The notes under the pieces: generated by a model | Seen by the model: the letters and a program-made list of their open reading frames with translations, nothing else | Told to the model about the DNA's origin: nothing | Database searches by the model: none | Shown here: positions 24,933 to 37,563 of the stretch, piece after piece | How the letters are laid out: the number at the start of each line of letters is the position of its first letter | How positions within the stretch are numbered: the stretch's first letter is position 1 | Translations under genes and position numbers: made by a program | NCBI GenBank assembly: GCA_016858145.1 | Contig: JAEHOE010000025.1 | Coordinates: forward strand, 372,001 to 436,000 | DNA: 64,000 nt | Reading direction: 5' to 3' | From: Edaphochlamys debaryana | Lineage: Eukaryota > Chlorophyta > Chlorophyceae > Chlamydomonadales

Positions 24933-26267
24933 CCGGGGCCCTCGTTTGCATGAGGGGTGGGAGGGAAGCTGGTGCTTGTGCTCCGGGGCTGGGATAGCGC
25001 CTGGGGAATAGACTGATTGAGCACGCGGGTTTGTGCTTGGTGCGCGCCTGGCCAGGGGGCATGTTCGCCGGGTGCGGACCGGTGTACTCGCGAAGGCACC
25101 GCGCGGGCTGCGGCCTTGAGCTTGGTTGAGAATGCAACTCTGGGGGCGCATGCGCGGGCATCGTGGGGCATCGGCTGGGTCGCTGGTGGGGGGCCAAGGG
25201 GCATGTGTGGTTGAGCTATGCATGTTGTATTGTCGTGAGCGCCGGGCGTCTGTCTGCAGGAGGGGGGCACGCTGGCCGGCTTCAAGCCCGAAGCGGCGGT
25301 TGTGGGCATCGAGGGGGGTGCAGGCGCCGTTGAGGCGTTCTCGGCGTTTGAAGTGGGGTTATGAATCCCGGTGTGCAGATTCAGGCGGGGGTGGCAGGGC
25401 TTGTAGGGCGCAGGAATGGTGCGGGTAAGGTGTACAGCTAGCGCGCTGATGCGGTGGGGGCGAGCATGGCACGGTGGTGCGTTTGATCCCGCTCCGAGCC
25501 GCCGTAAGGGGGACGAGAAGGCGTTGCCACGCCGTCCCGCAAGGGGCGTTGCACGAGGCCCTAGAGTGGCGCTAGCAGCCATAGAGAGTAGCAAAGGAAT
25601 GGACAGGTGGACGCGGGGCATTGCGGTTAGGGGTAGGAAAGCCAGACGAGTAGGCTAGGATACTAGATTCATAGGTGTAGACGAAATCGGCGGGGGCTGG
25701 ACCCAAGACTCCCGGCTGGAGGCATTTGTGACACGTGAGTGCTCCGCTTCCCCCACCATTGCATTCACGATGAGATCTCGTCTGCCCGTCGCACCGCTTT
25801 CCAACAGCTGCCTGCAGCTCGGCACGTCGCTCTTGCAAAGCAAGCACGTGCTTGCTGATATTCCCATGTCATGGCGCCCGCGTCAAATGTCAGACGAAGG
25901 CCTCAAGGGCACGAAGCCAAGCAAACGGCAGCCTGTGCCCCCGCCTGGACCCCGTCCCGCGTCTCCTTCCCAACGGCTCACGTCAGTCCCACAGCCATGC
26001 AGTGCCTCTCACTCGCTTCATGCGGCAGAACATCTCGCTCAGCACTCTGACCCACTCCGATGCAGACCACCCCCTCTGCTCCGCCTTGCTATGTACTGCG
26101 CATCCCATTGCCCCCAGACAGCCGCTGTAAGCCACGCAGCCCTCACCCAGAACGGCCCTCCTCCCCGTACCTTCCCAACCCTGCCGCCCTCATACCCGGA
26201 CCTCTGTTGCTCTCATCCCCCCCTCCCGGCTGCCGCCCTCCCCCCTTCCCCCCCGGTGCCCCTGCCC
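24933..26267. other. Convergent intergenic region, no gene seen
   Basis: 1.3 kb between the 3' ends of CFAP96 (+) and TRM7 (-). Long GC-driven open frames occur on both strands (for example 24758-25621 minus, 25728-26429 plus). They lack family motifs and overlap the neighbouring 3' exons, so I do not call them genes. Confidence 0.5.
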
Positions 26268-28844
26268 TCAACCCCCCTGCTGCTGCCCCGTGCGGACCCG
26301 CGCGATGGCGGTCTTGTAGTTGGGCGCCGTGGGGGGCTGCACGGGGTCCAGGGGCACGTAGGTGGCCTGAACCGGGGGGAGGGGAGGCGGGGAGGAGGGG
26401 GCACGGAAGCTGAGCGGCAGTGGGGGTGATTGCACGTACGGGAGCGTGGACGCTGGGGAGCTGCGGTGTGCCCCGCCGAGCTGCCGGCAAGGCGCCTTGC
26501 TGGTCTCCATCTAGGCCTCTTTCAAGACGGCTGTCCACCACATGTGGCCCCACCCCACCCACCGGGTCCAGGTCGTAGCTCCGGTCCGCGTCCCCCCCCG
26601 ACAGGTCGCCGCAGGACAGGAAGGGCACGGCCCGCGCCAGCAGGGGGGCGTTGACGGGGTCCACGTGGTGGGGCTGGAGGTGGGGAGGGTGCGGGAGGGG
26701 ACGGGGTGAAGGGGAGAATGAAGGGGGGTGGGGGCACACCGGTTGGCTTGGCGGCCCCGGTACGTGTCATCGCAGCCCGCGCCCCGCTGCCCCCTGCCGC
26801 CCCCCGCCTCACCTCGCCGTCCGGCGACCCCGCAGCGCCGAAGTAGGCCTCCGCCCCGCCCGCCAGCAGCGCCTGGGGACAGAAGGGGGAGGCAGCACGT
26901 GCAAGCAGTTTTGCGAGCAAACGGTACCAGAACGGGGACCCCATTGACACACGCAGCCGCCTTATCGCGCCAACGTGTCTCGCCAAGACGTGCCATCGCT
27001 ACTTCACCCAGCGCCGGCGGCAGAGGCCTCCCACTTCCGCCCTGCCGCCACGCAAGGGGGACCGCCCACGCACCTGCAGCGCGCCCGGCCCCGCCAGGCC
27101 CGGGGGCGGGTCGAAGCGGCGGCAGACCACGAAGGCCTCTATGGAGCTGTTGCGCGAGGACTTGGGCTTGGCCACGTAGACCTCGGGGAACAGCAGCTTG
27201 AGCTGGGCGTACAGCAGCGCCACGTCCTTGCCTGTACGGCAGTGCAGTGCAGTACGGCATGCTCATCGGCCGTTGTTCCTTTGCATGAGCAGGGCTGGAG
27301 CGCTTCGACCCTAAACTTTAAGGTTTCTGCCTCTCCACAACATCACCCCCCTCAGACAGTGACTACGTGCCCCGCCGGCCCTCCGCCCGTTCTCTGCCCC
27401 CCCTGGCCCCACCTCGGAAGATCTTAGCCACGAAGGTGCCCCCCCGCCGCAGCACCGCGCACGTGATGGAGGCAGCCGCCAGGAGCAGCTGGGCCTGAGG
27501 GGGTGCAGTGAAAGAGGGAGTTGGGAAAGAGACTTGGGAAAACAAAGAGGACCAAGGGCCAAGGAAGGGGAAGGGGGCTGAGGTGCGGGTTATGGGTAAG
27601 GCGGCCGCAAGCAAGTCGGCCAAGGCTGTGAGGGGCAAGGGGTCTCGGGAGGTGCGGCAATTGGCTGTCCACTGTCCAGTCCCGTACGGCTGTCGTACCT
27701 GTACGTACTCGTCCAGGTCGTGCAAGCCGGTAACGTCAGGCGCTCCGTCGCACACCACCAGGTCAGCGGGGCGGCCATGGAAGTGGGAGATCACCTGATG
27801 CAAAAGTACGTCAGGATGAGGAGTGCTCTGTTTCTCGAAGTGCTCCAAAACCGCCCCCGGCCAACCCCTGACAGTGCTGCACTACCTGTACTGCGAAATG
27901 CGGCTGGCAAGCTCGGCTACCGCTCTCGCCCTGCTTGAGCTGCGGGGCCCCGCGCAGCCAACAGCCCACGGACCGGCCCGCGCCCTGACCCCACAGGACG
28001 CCTCCCCTGCACTCCCCCCCCCCTCACCTGCTGAGCTGTGGACTCGGAGGTGATGTCTCCCTGCGCGCCAGGGGAGGGTGCCCGCCAGGGGCGGGGGGCG
28101 GGGGCGGTGAGCCATGGCAACCTACATCCCCATGGGCCTCAGTCGAGGGGCAGCCTTCCCCCTGCCCAGCCGAGCCCCTTCGAACTGCACTGCCCGTCGG
28201 CATCCGCGGCACGGGCTGAGGGGTCTGCGAACGGCCCTTCACGCCCGCCGTCTACCAGCCCCCCCCCCCCCCGGTCAGAGGCCTACTTTCATGCACGTGC
28301 GCCCCCCTCCTTCCCCTCCCTTCCCCCCCCCTCCCCACCTGCAGCTGCACCACCCCCTCGATGGGGGCCATGGGCTGCAGGTCCACCGCCACGATGGTGG
28401 GGGGGCAGGGCGAGCCCGCGCGCAGCGCAGGGAGGTACAGCTTGCGCGACAGCACCTGCGGGGAGCCGGCGGGGTAGGTGGGTGAGTCGGGGGGCCGTGA
28501 GGGACCCACCCCCTTCCCCCCTTCCGTCTCCTTCCATGCCCTAAGCGCACCTGGCTCCAGCTCCCTGGCGCGGCACATAGGTCCACCGCGTGTTCCACGC
28601 CTGCAGGCCGCCGCGGGTGCAGTGGGTATGGCAGGGGTCAGGGGCTGTGGTCTGGCATGCCACTAGGCATGGCGGCAGCCGGCGACACCCCCGCATGCCA
28701 TATATACTCATATGAGGTCTAACCTGTGAAGATATCAAAGGCTTCATCTATTTGCAGCAGCTTGTAGGCGCTGCGGGCTCGCCAGCCCTCCTCTTTCGCC
28801 TTCCTGTAGAATACATCGCGCTTATCTTTCGATGCTTTCCCCAT
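26268..28844 (-). CDS. TRM7: tRNA 2'-O-ribose methyltransferase TRM7/FTSJ1
   Basis: SAM-dependent RrmJ/FtsJ-type enzyme that 2'-O-methylates anticodon-loop positions 32 and 34 of tRNAs such as Phe, Trp and Leu in the cytoplasm. Exons (minus): 28844-28724, 28600-28551, 28455-28339, 28060-28028, 27794-27699, 27494-27413, 27231-27074, 26872-26813, 26673-26563, 26366-26268. These total 927 nt, 308 aa plus TGA, close to yeast Trm7 (310). The N-terminus [20 protein letters not shown] is diagnostic. The K-D-K-E catalytic tetrad is visible: K28 (SAYKLLQ), D123 (VVCDGAPD), K163 (FVAKIF), E198 (SSIEAFVV). SAM motif I is [12 protein letters not shown]. No transit peptide, so cytoplasmic rather than the organellar RrmJ. 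Start codon is only 184 bp from the divergent TatC start. Confidence 0.95.
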
Positions 28845-29028
28845 ATTGTTGTAAAGACTTGTATATGGAGGGGGGCTGACAGCGTGTTTCTTTTGCAGCA
28901 GGGGGATGCAGGCCCATGCGGGGAAACATACAGAGGGCCGAGAGGCACACGGATTCCACACTAGCATTTCGCTCACGCTTTGGACAGGTTGCCTCGTTGT
29001 CTGCACCACGTTGTCTCGTGCAAGCACA
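28845..29028. promoter_or_regulatory. 184-bp bidirectional promoter, TRM7 (-) / TATC (+)
   Basis: Very short gap between two divergent start codons, both well supported. A TATA-like GTATATGG lies near 28861. AT content is higher than in the surrounding exons. Transcription starts and 5' UTRs of both genes must fit here, or a UTR must overlap the other gene. Confidence 0.55.
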
Positions 29029-31654
29029 ATGCTCCTCAGCACGCGCACGCCGTCCCTGCTTCTGGGCCAGCGACGATGCGTGGCTGCAGCACGAGCTGTT
29101 GCCAAGCCCGTGGCTGGCATGCGGAGGAGCCTGGTGTGCCGGGCGACGCCAGAGGAGGAGCAGCCCAAGCCCATCGTGCGCGAGACCGGTGCGCCTGAGC
29201 CTTGCGCACGCTTGTGGAGGTCAATTGCATGCACGATCCGTGAAAAAACCTAGTGGGCGTGTCGGGACCTCGGGTTTGTGCTGACCGAAGCCTCTGTGGA
29301 CCCGCAGAGCCCGTCCCGTCGCGCCTCCCTGACCTGAACATGGAGGACGACGACGAGGAGCCCCTGGAGCCCTCCCCGGTGGCCAAGTTCCTTTACCCGG
29401 ACCCGGAGGAGCTGCCCAATGACATTCAGATGCCCATTTGGGACCACCTGGAGGAGCTGCGCGAGCGCGTCTTCGTGGGCCTGCTGGCCTGCGGTGCCGC
29501 GATTCTCACGTGCTTCGTGTTCAGCAAGGAGCTGGTCGTGTTCCTGGAGGCGCCCGTGGCGGATGCAGGCGTGCGATTCCTGCAGCTCTCGCCCGGCGAG
29601 TTCTTCTTCACGACCCTCAAGGTAGCTGCGGGCTGGACAAGACTAAGCAGAAGGCCGTATTCAGGGGGGCTGAGGGGGCGGCAGCTGAGGCAGGAGGGCG
29701 GGCTGGGCCTCAGGGGTCAACGGCAGGTGGGGGTTCGTGGCACGAACACGGCCACAGCACCTGTCGTCCAGCGTGGCAGGCCACCTGGACCCTGTGCCTC
29801 GGCGAGGGGCCAGGGTTCCCATCTCCCCATGAAGCACGCTGCTAGGCTCCGCGTGCTTTGGCCTTGGAGACTTTTGGTCGTCTGGGGCCGGGGCGGAACA
29901 AGCGGGGCTGAAGGCCGGCTGGGGCCTTGACGGCAAGCTGCTGGGGTGCTGCTGCCGAGGCGTCAGCACCCGCACAGCCGCCATGGACCAGGGGCTGGCG
30001 TGGAGCCCTCTGGCCTCGGAGGTTGGGGCCTGGGGAGCCCAGGCCTGCCCCAGCGGCAGAGGGTACCATCCAAGGGTGTCTCGGGGTGGCAAGCGCGCTC
30101 GCCACGCAGATGAGGAGCGGTCAAGGCCGCAGGGGAGAGGGGGGTTAGATATCTTTGACACTACCTCCCATCCACCACCCCCTTCAACTTCAAACAGTGT
30201 GAACCGGGCGCCCGGCAGCAGTGCCCTGCTCGAGGCGCTCGCAGCACGCACCAGCACGCTCTGCACCGGGTGGCTAGGCTGCTTCCCGCCATCCTCTCCC
30301 GCACCGTCTTCCCCCCCTTCCCTCTCCCCAAACTCCTACCCGCTCACCTCAGGCCCTGCTCCCCCCCTGCCCCCTGCCCCCCCTCCCGCCAGGCCTCGGG
30401 CTACGCGGGCCTGCTGGTGGCCGCCCCCACCATGGTGTACGAGATCATTGCCTACGTGGTGCCCGGCCTCACCAAGAGCGAGCGCACCTTCCTGGCGCCC
30501 ATCGTCTTCGGCTCCTCGGCGCTATTCTACCTGGGGTGAGAGTGGGCACTACCTGGGGTGGGCGCACCTCCATCACGGTTCATTATGGATTGGCTGGCCG
30601 CAGTATTGGTATTTGAGACGCTGCGTGAGGCGAGCAGGGGTAGCTAGTGGCGGCGTTCCAGCGTTCGGGGTCGGAAACCGGTGCTGCTGCGCGTCTCTGA
30701 GAGTGGATGACCGGGCGATGCCACGGAAATCCCACGCCAGCAAGCCTTGGCGCACTTTTCCAGCAGCCACGGCGCTCCGCCCGGCGCCGACCCGGCACCC
30801 TCTCACAGTTCCATTGTGTCCCCCAACCTTGCACCCCCTCCCCCAGCCTCTTCTTCTCGTACGAGATCCTCACGCCCGCCGCCCTCAACTTCTTTGTGTC
30901 GTACGCCGATGGCGCCGTGGAGTCGCTGTGGTCCATCGACCAGTACTTTGAGTTCGTACTGGTGCTCATGTTCTCCACCGGCCTCTCCTTCCAGGTGGGT
31001 GATTGGGTGTCACCAAAACACCTGGGCACATCTGCGGCGGACGCCCTTGAGGAGGCGCCATGCCATGCAGCTGCATCCCCGCCCCCTTGTCCACTGGACT
31101 CCCGTGTCCCGACCCTGTTGTCCCCCTCCTCTCCCCTCCCCTCTGATCGCCTCCTGCCCTGCCCCTCCCCCCCTGTCAGGTCCCCGTGCTGCAGGTGCTG
31201 CTGGGGCAGCTGGGTGTGGTGAGCAGCGAGCAGATGTTCTCCATCTGGCGCTACGTGGTGGTGGGATCCACAGTGGCGGCGGCGGTGCTCACGCCCTCCA
31301 CCGACCCCTTCACCCAGGTGCGCGCCGGAGGCAGGGAGGGTTGCTCTGGGGGGGGAACATCAAGGGTCCCAGGCAGGCTTACGTGGGCGCGACGTGCGCG
31401 TATTCCCTGCCGGCGGACCTCCGAGAGCGCCGGCAGCGGTGCGACCCTAGACAAATGCTAGAACCTGCGGACCCACTCATCCAGGCTCTGCTACAAGCGC
31501 CGTTCTCACCGCTGTCCACCCCGCTGCCCGCCCTGCCTCCACCCCTATCGGCCCCCAGGCGCTGCTGGCCATCCCCCTGGTGGGGCTCTACATGGGCGGC
31601 GCCAGCGTGGTGCGCCTCATCGAGCAGTCCCGCGCCAAGGGGGCGGCGGCATAA
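29029..31654 (+). CDS. TATC: Chloroplast twin-arginine translocase subunit TatC
   Basis: Core subunit of the thylakoid delta-pH/Tat pathway. It binds twin-arginine signals and with Hcf106 (TatB) forms the receptor for folded proteins entering the thylakoid lumen. Exons: 29029-29188, 29308-29621, 30393-30535, 30847-30994, 31180-31317, 31559-31654 (TAA). These total 999 nt, 332 aa. Residues 1-45 are a plastid transit peptide (Arg/Ala/Ser-rich). After an acidic linker the mature part starts at [18 protein letters not shown], the TatC signature. Further hallmarks: [66 protein letters not shown] and [19 protein letters not shown]. Six membrane spans are predicted, as in the family. The start gives a full transit peptide. 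TGTAA at 32075-32079 is a candidate poly(A) signal. Confidence 0.96.
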
Positions 31655-32296
31655 GCGCGCTGCGATCTGATTCCTTCTCATGGAGGCGCTGCTGTGTGGC
31701 ATGTATTGCGCATGGGCAGCGGCGCACCTGAGCGTGAGAGTGAGCGTGGCACTGAGAAAGAGGGCGTGAGGGGAATCGACTGTGGGTGCCGGGGTCTAGA
31801 GAGGCAGATACGAAGAGCTTTCGAAGTGTTGCTTCTGACGTTTGGGTAACATAGGACGGGCTTGCTCCAGTCGCTGGATTGGTTGGGCGGGGTAAGCTTA
31901 GTGAGGGATGGGGTGGGGTGGGGTGGCAGTACTGACAGGCAGGATGCTGGACCGCGCGTGCACTGGCGTATTGGGTTTGGCTTGGTGGGGGTCAAGAGGC
32001 GTTGAGTATTTCACTGTTTGTTGGTAAACAAGGGTGACGATCACCGGCGGGGAAGACAGTGGGCGGTTCGGAGGTGTAAGTGGAAGTCTGCCAGGATTCG
32101 TGCCACTCTGCGGCGGGCAATGCAGCGCTCCCCGCACGATGCCCCCCTGAATGCTCATTACGAATTCTTGCCCTGCTAGTCAATTCCGCACATTCATATA
32201 CCTACATATCACTCCCGTGCTCGTGAGACTGCGAACCTAAGAGACGATGGTCCATCTACCCTTCTAGCCCGAAACTGTGTCTTGGTCACGTCCATC
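31655..32296. other. Intergenic: TatC 3' UTR and promoter of the OPR-like gene
   Basis: 642 bp between two plus-strand genes. TGTAA at 32075-32079 would end the TatC transcript, leaving about 200 bp for the next promoter. GGGGT-type short repeats near 31910-31926. No ORF of note. Confidence 0.5.
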
Positions 32297-35200
32297 ATGA
32301 CGCGCTCTTCGCTATCACTGCTAGCCGCTCTAGGCAGATGCAGGGGTGAGGCCGCGCAGTCGCTGCACTTGGCGCTGATGCAGTCCCACGCAAGGCGAGC
32401 TCTTGTGCGACGGCTGCCCTGCTTATCTACAGGTTCAGCACCTCGGGAAGCAAGCTCTGTGCTGCATGGCGCTGGGTCGGCAGCGGCGTCGGCGAGCGAT
32501 GGATGCAGCACGAGCGGCTCGCTGGACGGCTGGACGCTCAGCAGGCAAGCGTGAACGCTGCCTTCACCCAGCTTTTGACACGCTTGCGTTGGCAGATGGC
32601 ACGATGCGCGTTCGGGGGCACTCAAGCCCGATCATTGCGTGTCGCGTGCAGGATGGGCACCGGGACGCAGGTGCAGTCGCGACGTGGAGCGCATCGCTCG
32701 GCTTACAACTTCATCCAGCCGGTTGAAACCAACCACATCAACGCGCTGCTGGAGTCGGCGACGGTGCTGGAGCACGCTGCGCTGCCTGTGCTGCAGTATG
32801 GCGCCTGGTTCGACCCCGAGCAGGTCACGCGCACGCTACAACGCGTGCCCCGCATGCTGCGCTACCAGCAACGCAAGGGGGCTGCAGGTACGGGGCAGGG
32901 CGTACACTGGCCCCTTGCAGGGTCACCGCAGCCCTTGGGGAAGCGCCATGGGCAGGGGTGTTGTCCGGCCGCCACGCCCCACGCAGGGATCTTTGCATCA
33001 GCCTCAGCCTTACCTACGCCTATCGCCTTTAACAACCCCCCTGTCCCCGTGGTTTCATGCAGCCGCCGCCTCCCAGTCCGCAAGCGCGACAGCCACGCGC
33101 ATGCTGGACACCCTGGGCGTGCGGCTGGCGGCCGTAGCGAAGGACTGCAGCGACGAGCAGCTGGCACGGGCGCTGTGGGCGTACGGCGCCAGCAGGTACG
33201 GCACAGGCGTACGGCGCGCTCCGCCTCCCCTCAAAAGCACACGTGCTCAACCCGTCCCTTGCGCCGGCCGTGCCGCCCAGGCACCCCCACCCGGCCGTGA
33301 TGGCGGCTGCCTGCGAGGAGCTGCCCCGGCGCCTGCCCTCCATGCCCATGGCCCACATGGCGGCCGCCGCCTGGGGCCTGGCGGCGGCGGCCGGGGGCCC
33401 CGGAGGCGGCGCGGCGCGGGAGTCCGTCAGGGGCGCCCTGCAGGTGGGGGCCGTGGGTGGACGGGACTGGGAAGCACGGCGAGGAGGGACAACGGCCGTG
33501 GGAATGGGCAGCCGATGTAGCTTAATTAAGAAGAGATGTAAGGCTGGGGCTACCTGCCGAGAATGCCTTAGCCGGGCACAAAACCCTGCCGCACTAGCTG
33601 CATGTTCCGATGTCGTGCTTCTGCATGCCTCGCAACCCCAGGCCGTGGCTCGTCACATCGTAGCGGCGCGCCCAGAGAGCTTCACACTCCCAGCCGCACC
33701 GGCCCCCTCGGCCTCGCTAGCCTCCTCATCCACCTCGGCCTCGTCGGCCTCCTCCAAAGCCAGGCCGAAGGGCAAGCGGCGGCTGGCCTCCAGCGAGGCA
33801 GGCTCGCGGTCCGGATCTGGATCTGGGTCGGCCGCTGCCGTACAGCCGGCGGCGGACGTGATGGCGGCGGCGGCGGCTCGGGCGGGTCTGGAGGCTGCTC
33901 GGCCGTGGATGGACCACCGGGCGGCGCTGCAGCTGGCCTGGGCCTTTGCATCAGCGGGGGTGGCGGTGCCTCAGGTGAGAGCGTGCACACTCTGCGCACG
34001 GTTCACAATAACATGCAGCAAGCTCCATTGCTTGGGTCGGTCTCGTGACTGAACCAACTCACCGGTCACAACTCTTCCATGCCTGACCTCCGCCCGGCCA
34101 CTCCCGCGCCCCCGACCCCGGACCCCACTGCAGGCGCTGGATGCTGTCGCGGACGCAGCGGCCGCCCGCATCACATCACAGATGCAGGTGCGGAGGGCGA
34201 CAGGGAGCGGCGGGGGCTGGCGCCCGGCCCCTGGGTGGCTTGTGTGCCCAGCGGCGGGGCCGCAACTGCGGTGCTCGTTCGGCAACGTGGGACTGCACCC
34301 GCCTGGGCCGGGGTACGGCAGCTTCCGGGAACCCCAATCAGGTTACCGTTGACTCTGCCCAGTAGGGCTCACTTGCGCTGCCCTTCGGTGCCTCGTCCGC
34401 CGCAGGAGCATGACGCCGCCTCGGGCCCGCTGGCGCCCCGCCGCACCTACCTCTACCGCACCATCCGCGGCTGGCAGGCCTGGCCCCGCCCGCGCCCTCC
34501 CACCCCCCGCAATGGGTGAGAGCCTTCGTGAGGGGTCTAGGGGAAGGGTTCTGAGGTTCCTCATGCTCCAAACAAGACGTAAGGCGGGGGACGTACTCCG
34601 GCGGCTGACGCGGGCCGTATTGCGCGCGCGACTGACTGCGTCTTGCGTCTTTCGCCTCCTCAGGGGCCGGCGCTCGGTCTACCTGTACGACGACCGCCCC
34701 CGAGTCGTGCTGCGCGACTTCGCGCTCAGCACGCTGGCGCCCCTGCTGACGGCCTTCAGGAGGTGGGATCACGGACCATGCAGCTTGGGCGCAGAGGGGC
34801 TGTTGCACCGGACTCGGCATGGCGGAGTGTTATTAACATCAGGCGTAGAGCTGTGGCTCAGCAGAGGGGCGGGCTGCCAAGCTGCCGACTCCCTCGCGTG
34901 CGCTCGTTACCCAATACGTCGGCCCTGCCCCCTCTCATCCCTCCCCTTCCCAGGCTTGACTACCGGCACGAGGGTCTGCTGACGGTGAGCGGCGAGGGGC
35001 CGGTAGCGGGGCCGCAGGGGTTGCATACCGTCCTACAGCTACATCAGCTTTCCATGCGGACCGTCATTCTGGAATCCCAATTCGCTGTCCTCCCCCTGTG
35101 TTGACGGGCTTCGATTGACCCTGTCCCCGCGCCCGTTGGCCCCCCTCTCGGCAACGCCCCAGGCGAGCGCGCAGCACCTGGCTGCATCGGCGGGCCCCGC

Positions 35201-36656
35201 CCTCCGTGTGGACCCTCCCCAGCTGGCGCGGGCCCTGGGGGCACTGGCGGCGCTCCACGCGCCCCCCGGCCCCGCCGCCGCCGCCGCCGCCAGCCTGCTC
35301 CGCTGCACGCGCCTTTCGGACGTACCCACGCCCGCCCTCGTGCGCCTGGCCGAGCTCTCGTCCAAGTGGGGCGTACGGCAGCCAGTGCTGTACGGCCGGA
35401 TCGTACGGCAGATCCAGGCGCGCGGCTGGGTCCGGCCGGGCGGGCAGGGCTCCGACCGGTCCGTCGTGGCGTACGACGGTCCTCGCGCGGAGGTTGCTGA
35501 CGTGGAGATGATTGAGGAGTGGGAGCCGCAAGAGCCGCAGGTGACGGCGCTCGTACCCGTGACGGCCGCCAAGGATGGCGGCAAGAAGGCCGGCGAGAAG
35601 GAGAAGGAGCTGACGCCCGAGGAGGCGGCGGCGGCGGCGCTGGCGGCGAGCAGCGAGTCGCCGCGGGTGGCTCGGGCGGCGGTTTCGAGCTGGCGGCGGC
35701 AGGTGGCGGTGGCGGGGCCCGGGGCCGCCAGCTACCTGCGGGGCATCACGGCCCGTGAGGCCGGGGAAGTGGGCCCGGCGGCACGCGACGGCCTGGACCC
35801 GGGGGAGGTGGCACGGCTGCTGCTGGCACTGGCGAGGGTGAGCGGCCGGGAGGGGCCGATATGGCAGGGGCAGGGGGCAGCGGACACGGCGCTTGCGCAA
35901 GAGTTCTGTGTTGCTACTTGGAGGGAAGGGGTGGGCGGGCCCTTCGCCAGGCCGTGCACCGCAACCGCAACCTTCGTCCCTGCTCGTCTCCTTCCCACCC
36001 CTTCTCACCCGCCGCCCCTCCCCTCCCCGCTCACCCCACAGGCCGGGTACGATCTGCCCCGCCCCGACAAGGGCCTGCCCGCGGGGCGCCACTCGGGCGA
36101 CCCCGCCTTCGCCGGTCGCCTGCTGGACGCCGCCCTGAGCCCCCTGGACGAGTGGCTGAGGGCCGACGCGGCCGCCGGGGCCCGCGGCGGCGGCGGCGCA
36201 CGTGACGCCGCTGCGCTGCTGGCCGCCGCCGCCGTGTCGTACGGCGACCTGGTGGGAGCCGAAAGGGCGCGGAAGCTGCTCGGCGAGCTGACTCACGCCA
36301 CGCTGTACGGCAGCCGGACGCGCGACGCTGGCGGGGACCTGAGGAGCCGGCTGCTGGCGCTGACGGGCGCCGGCGCCGCATCCCCTTCCGTAGCCGCTGG
36401 CGGCGCCGCCGACGATGCGGCGGCGCTGCGCGCCAGCGTCGGCGTGTCGGCCGCCGCGGCGGCGGAGCTGGCGCTGGCGCTGGCGGCTCAGCCCGGGGCG
36501 GTGGAGGAGGCGGAGCTGAAGGCGGCGCTGGCGCTGCTCGGGGAGGGCCGGGGCGTGAGCAAGGAGCGCGTGGCGGAGGTGGTGAGGCGCGTGCGGACGG
36601 CGGGGCGGGGCGCGGCGCTGCCGCCGCGCCTGGCCGGAGAGGCGGCGTCCGCCTAG
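32297..36656 (+). CDS. OPR/FASTK-like helical-repeat protein, probably organellar RNA factor
   Basis: Exons: 32297-32550 (tentative), 32652-32887, 33063-33195, 33281-33443, 33642-33974, 34134-34187, 34406-34515, 34664-34762, 34954-34984, 35163-35837, 36042-36656 (TAG). The total is 2703 nt, 900 aa, in one phase. Repeated helical-pair signatures of the octotricopeptide/FAST-kinase-like type recur: QLARALWAYGASR, MAHMAAAAWGLAAAAG, HRAALQLAWAFASAG, QLARALGALAALHAP, EVARLLLALARV. Such proteins bind and stabilise, splice or translate specific plastid or mitochondrial mRNAs in green algae. Exon 1 gives an Arg/Ser/Ala-rich N-terminus (MTRSSLSLLAALGRCRGEAA) like a transit peptide. An alternative start is the ATG at 32653 (815 aa) or 32503. 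YLYRTIRGWQAWPRP and SVYLYDDRPRVVLRDFALS are unassigned. The target RNA cannot be predicted. Confidence 0.7.
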
Positions 36657-37563
36657 GGCCGAGGCGATAAGGTGGCTGGCATGCAAGGTATCGAGCGCAG
36701 ATGGCAGGCCTGGCCGCAGCCGTGCTCTATCTGGGAGCGCCTGGCGGAATCCGCGTAAGGAGCCGCACGGGCGGCGGCGTAGTGTGGCATGCAAGGAGGG
36801 AGACACTGTCTTGGGCGGAGGAGCTTGGGAAGGGGGGTGAGGGAATTGCAGGCGGGCGCTGGCAGGAGGGGGCGAGGCGAGCGCGAGACAAGGTTTGAGT
36901 ACCGTAAGACGCCCGGTGACCGGGGCTCTGGGGTTGTCGGGACGGGCGGAGGGGCTGCCCGCAGGGGCTGTCTGTGGGCGTTGACGCGCGGATGGAGGGC
37001 TAGGCCTTGGAGCAACGCGCACCTGGAGTGTCACGCGCAAGCATGTGAGCAGCGCTGTCCCCACTGTGCTTCTGCGTTCACCGGTGGTGGGTTGCCACCT
37101 GGGCACGTTAGCAAATTCCTGTCGTTACAGCCCTGCACTGGCATCTTCACGGCTGTAGGGCTGACGGCTGATACCCCTCAGCCTCCCTCAGGCCTCAGCA
37201 GTCGGCCACTGGCCCACTGCTGTCGTCGGCCTCATGGCCCTCAGCAACACTCTGGGGTCACGTGCGAGCGGTCGCCGTCCACAGACATGGCCGAGCTCTC
37301 GATGTGCTCCTACCTACCCTCACGTCCTACCCGCCTGCCCACTCGCTTGCCTCTTACTCGTGCCCGTCGGCTTTCAGCGTCTAGCTCTAGATAGCTCTCT
37401 CCAGTCCACACCAATCGCATCTCCCAGCTCCAGCCCACAACCTTCCTCCTGCGTCCCGCCTGTCCCACCCAGGGTCCGGAGCCAAGCGTGCCATCGTGCT
37501 CTGCGCTGCATTGCGCTTTGCTTTAACCCAGGGTCCCAACGCTCCCACTCTCCCCAAAGGCCT
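36657..37563. other. Convergent intergenic region, no gene seen
   Basis: Between the 3' ends of the OPR-like gene (+) and the AlkB-like gene (-). TTACA at 37125-37129 (TGTAA on minus) is a candidate poly(A) signal for the AlkB-like gene, about 440 nt past its stop. Open frames here lack motifs. Confidence 0.55.

Noticed and set aside
24758..26429. 287-aa minus and 233-aa plus ORFs between CFAP96 and TRM7
   Set aside because: They overlap the final exons of the flanking real genes, have no recognisable motif and are composition-driven.
29622..30392. Open frames inside TatC intron 2
   Set aside because: The exons on both sides join in phase to a full TatC protein. The intron frames have no motif.
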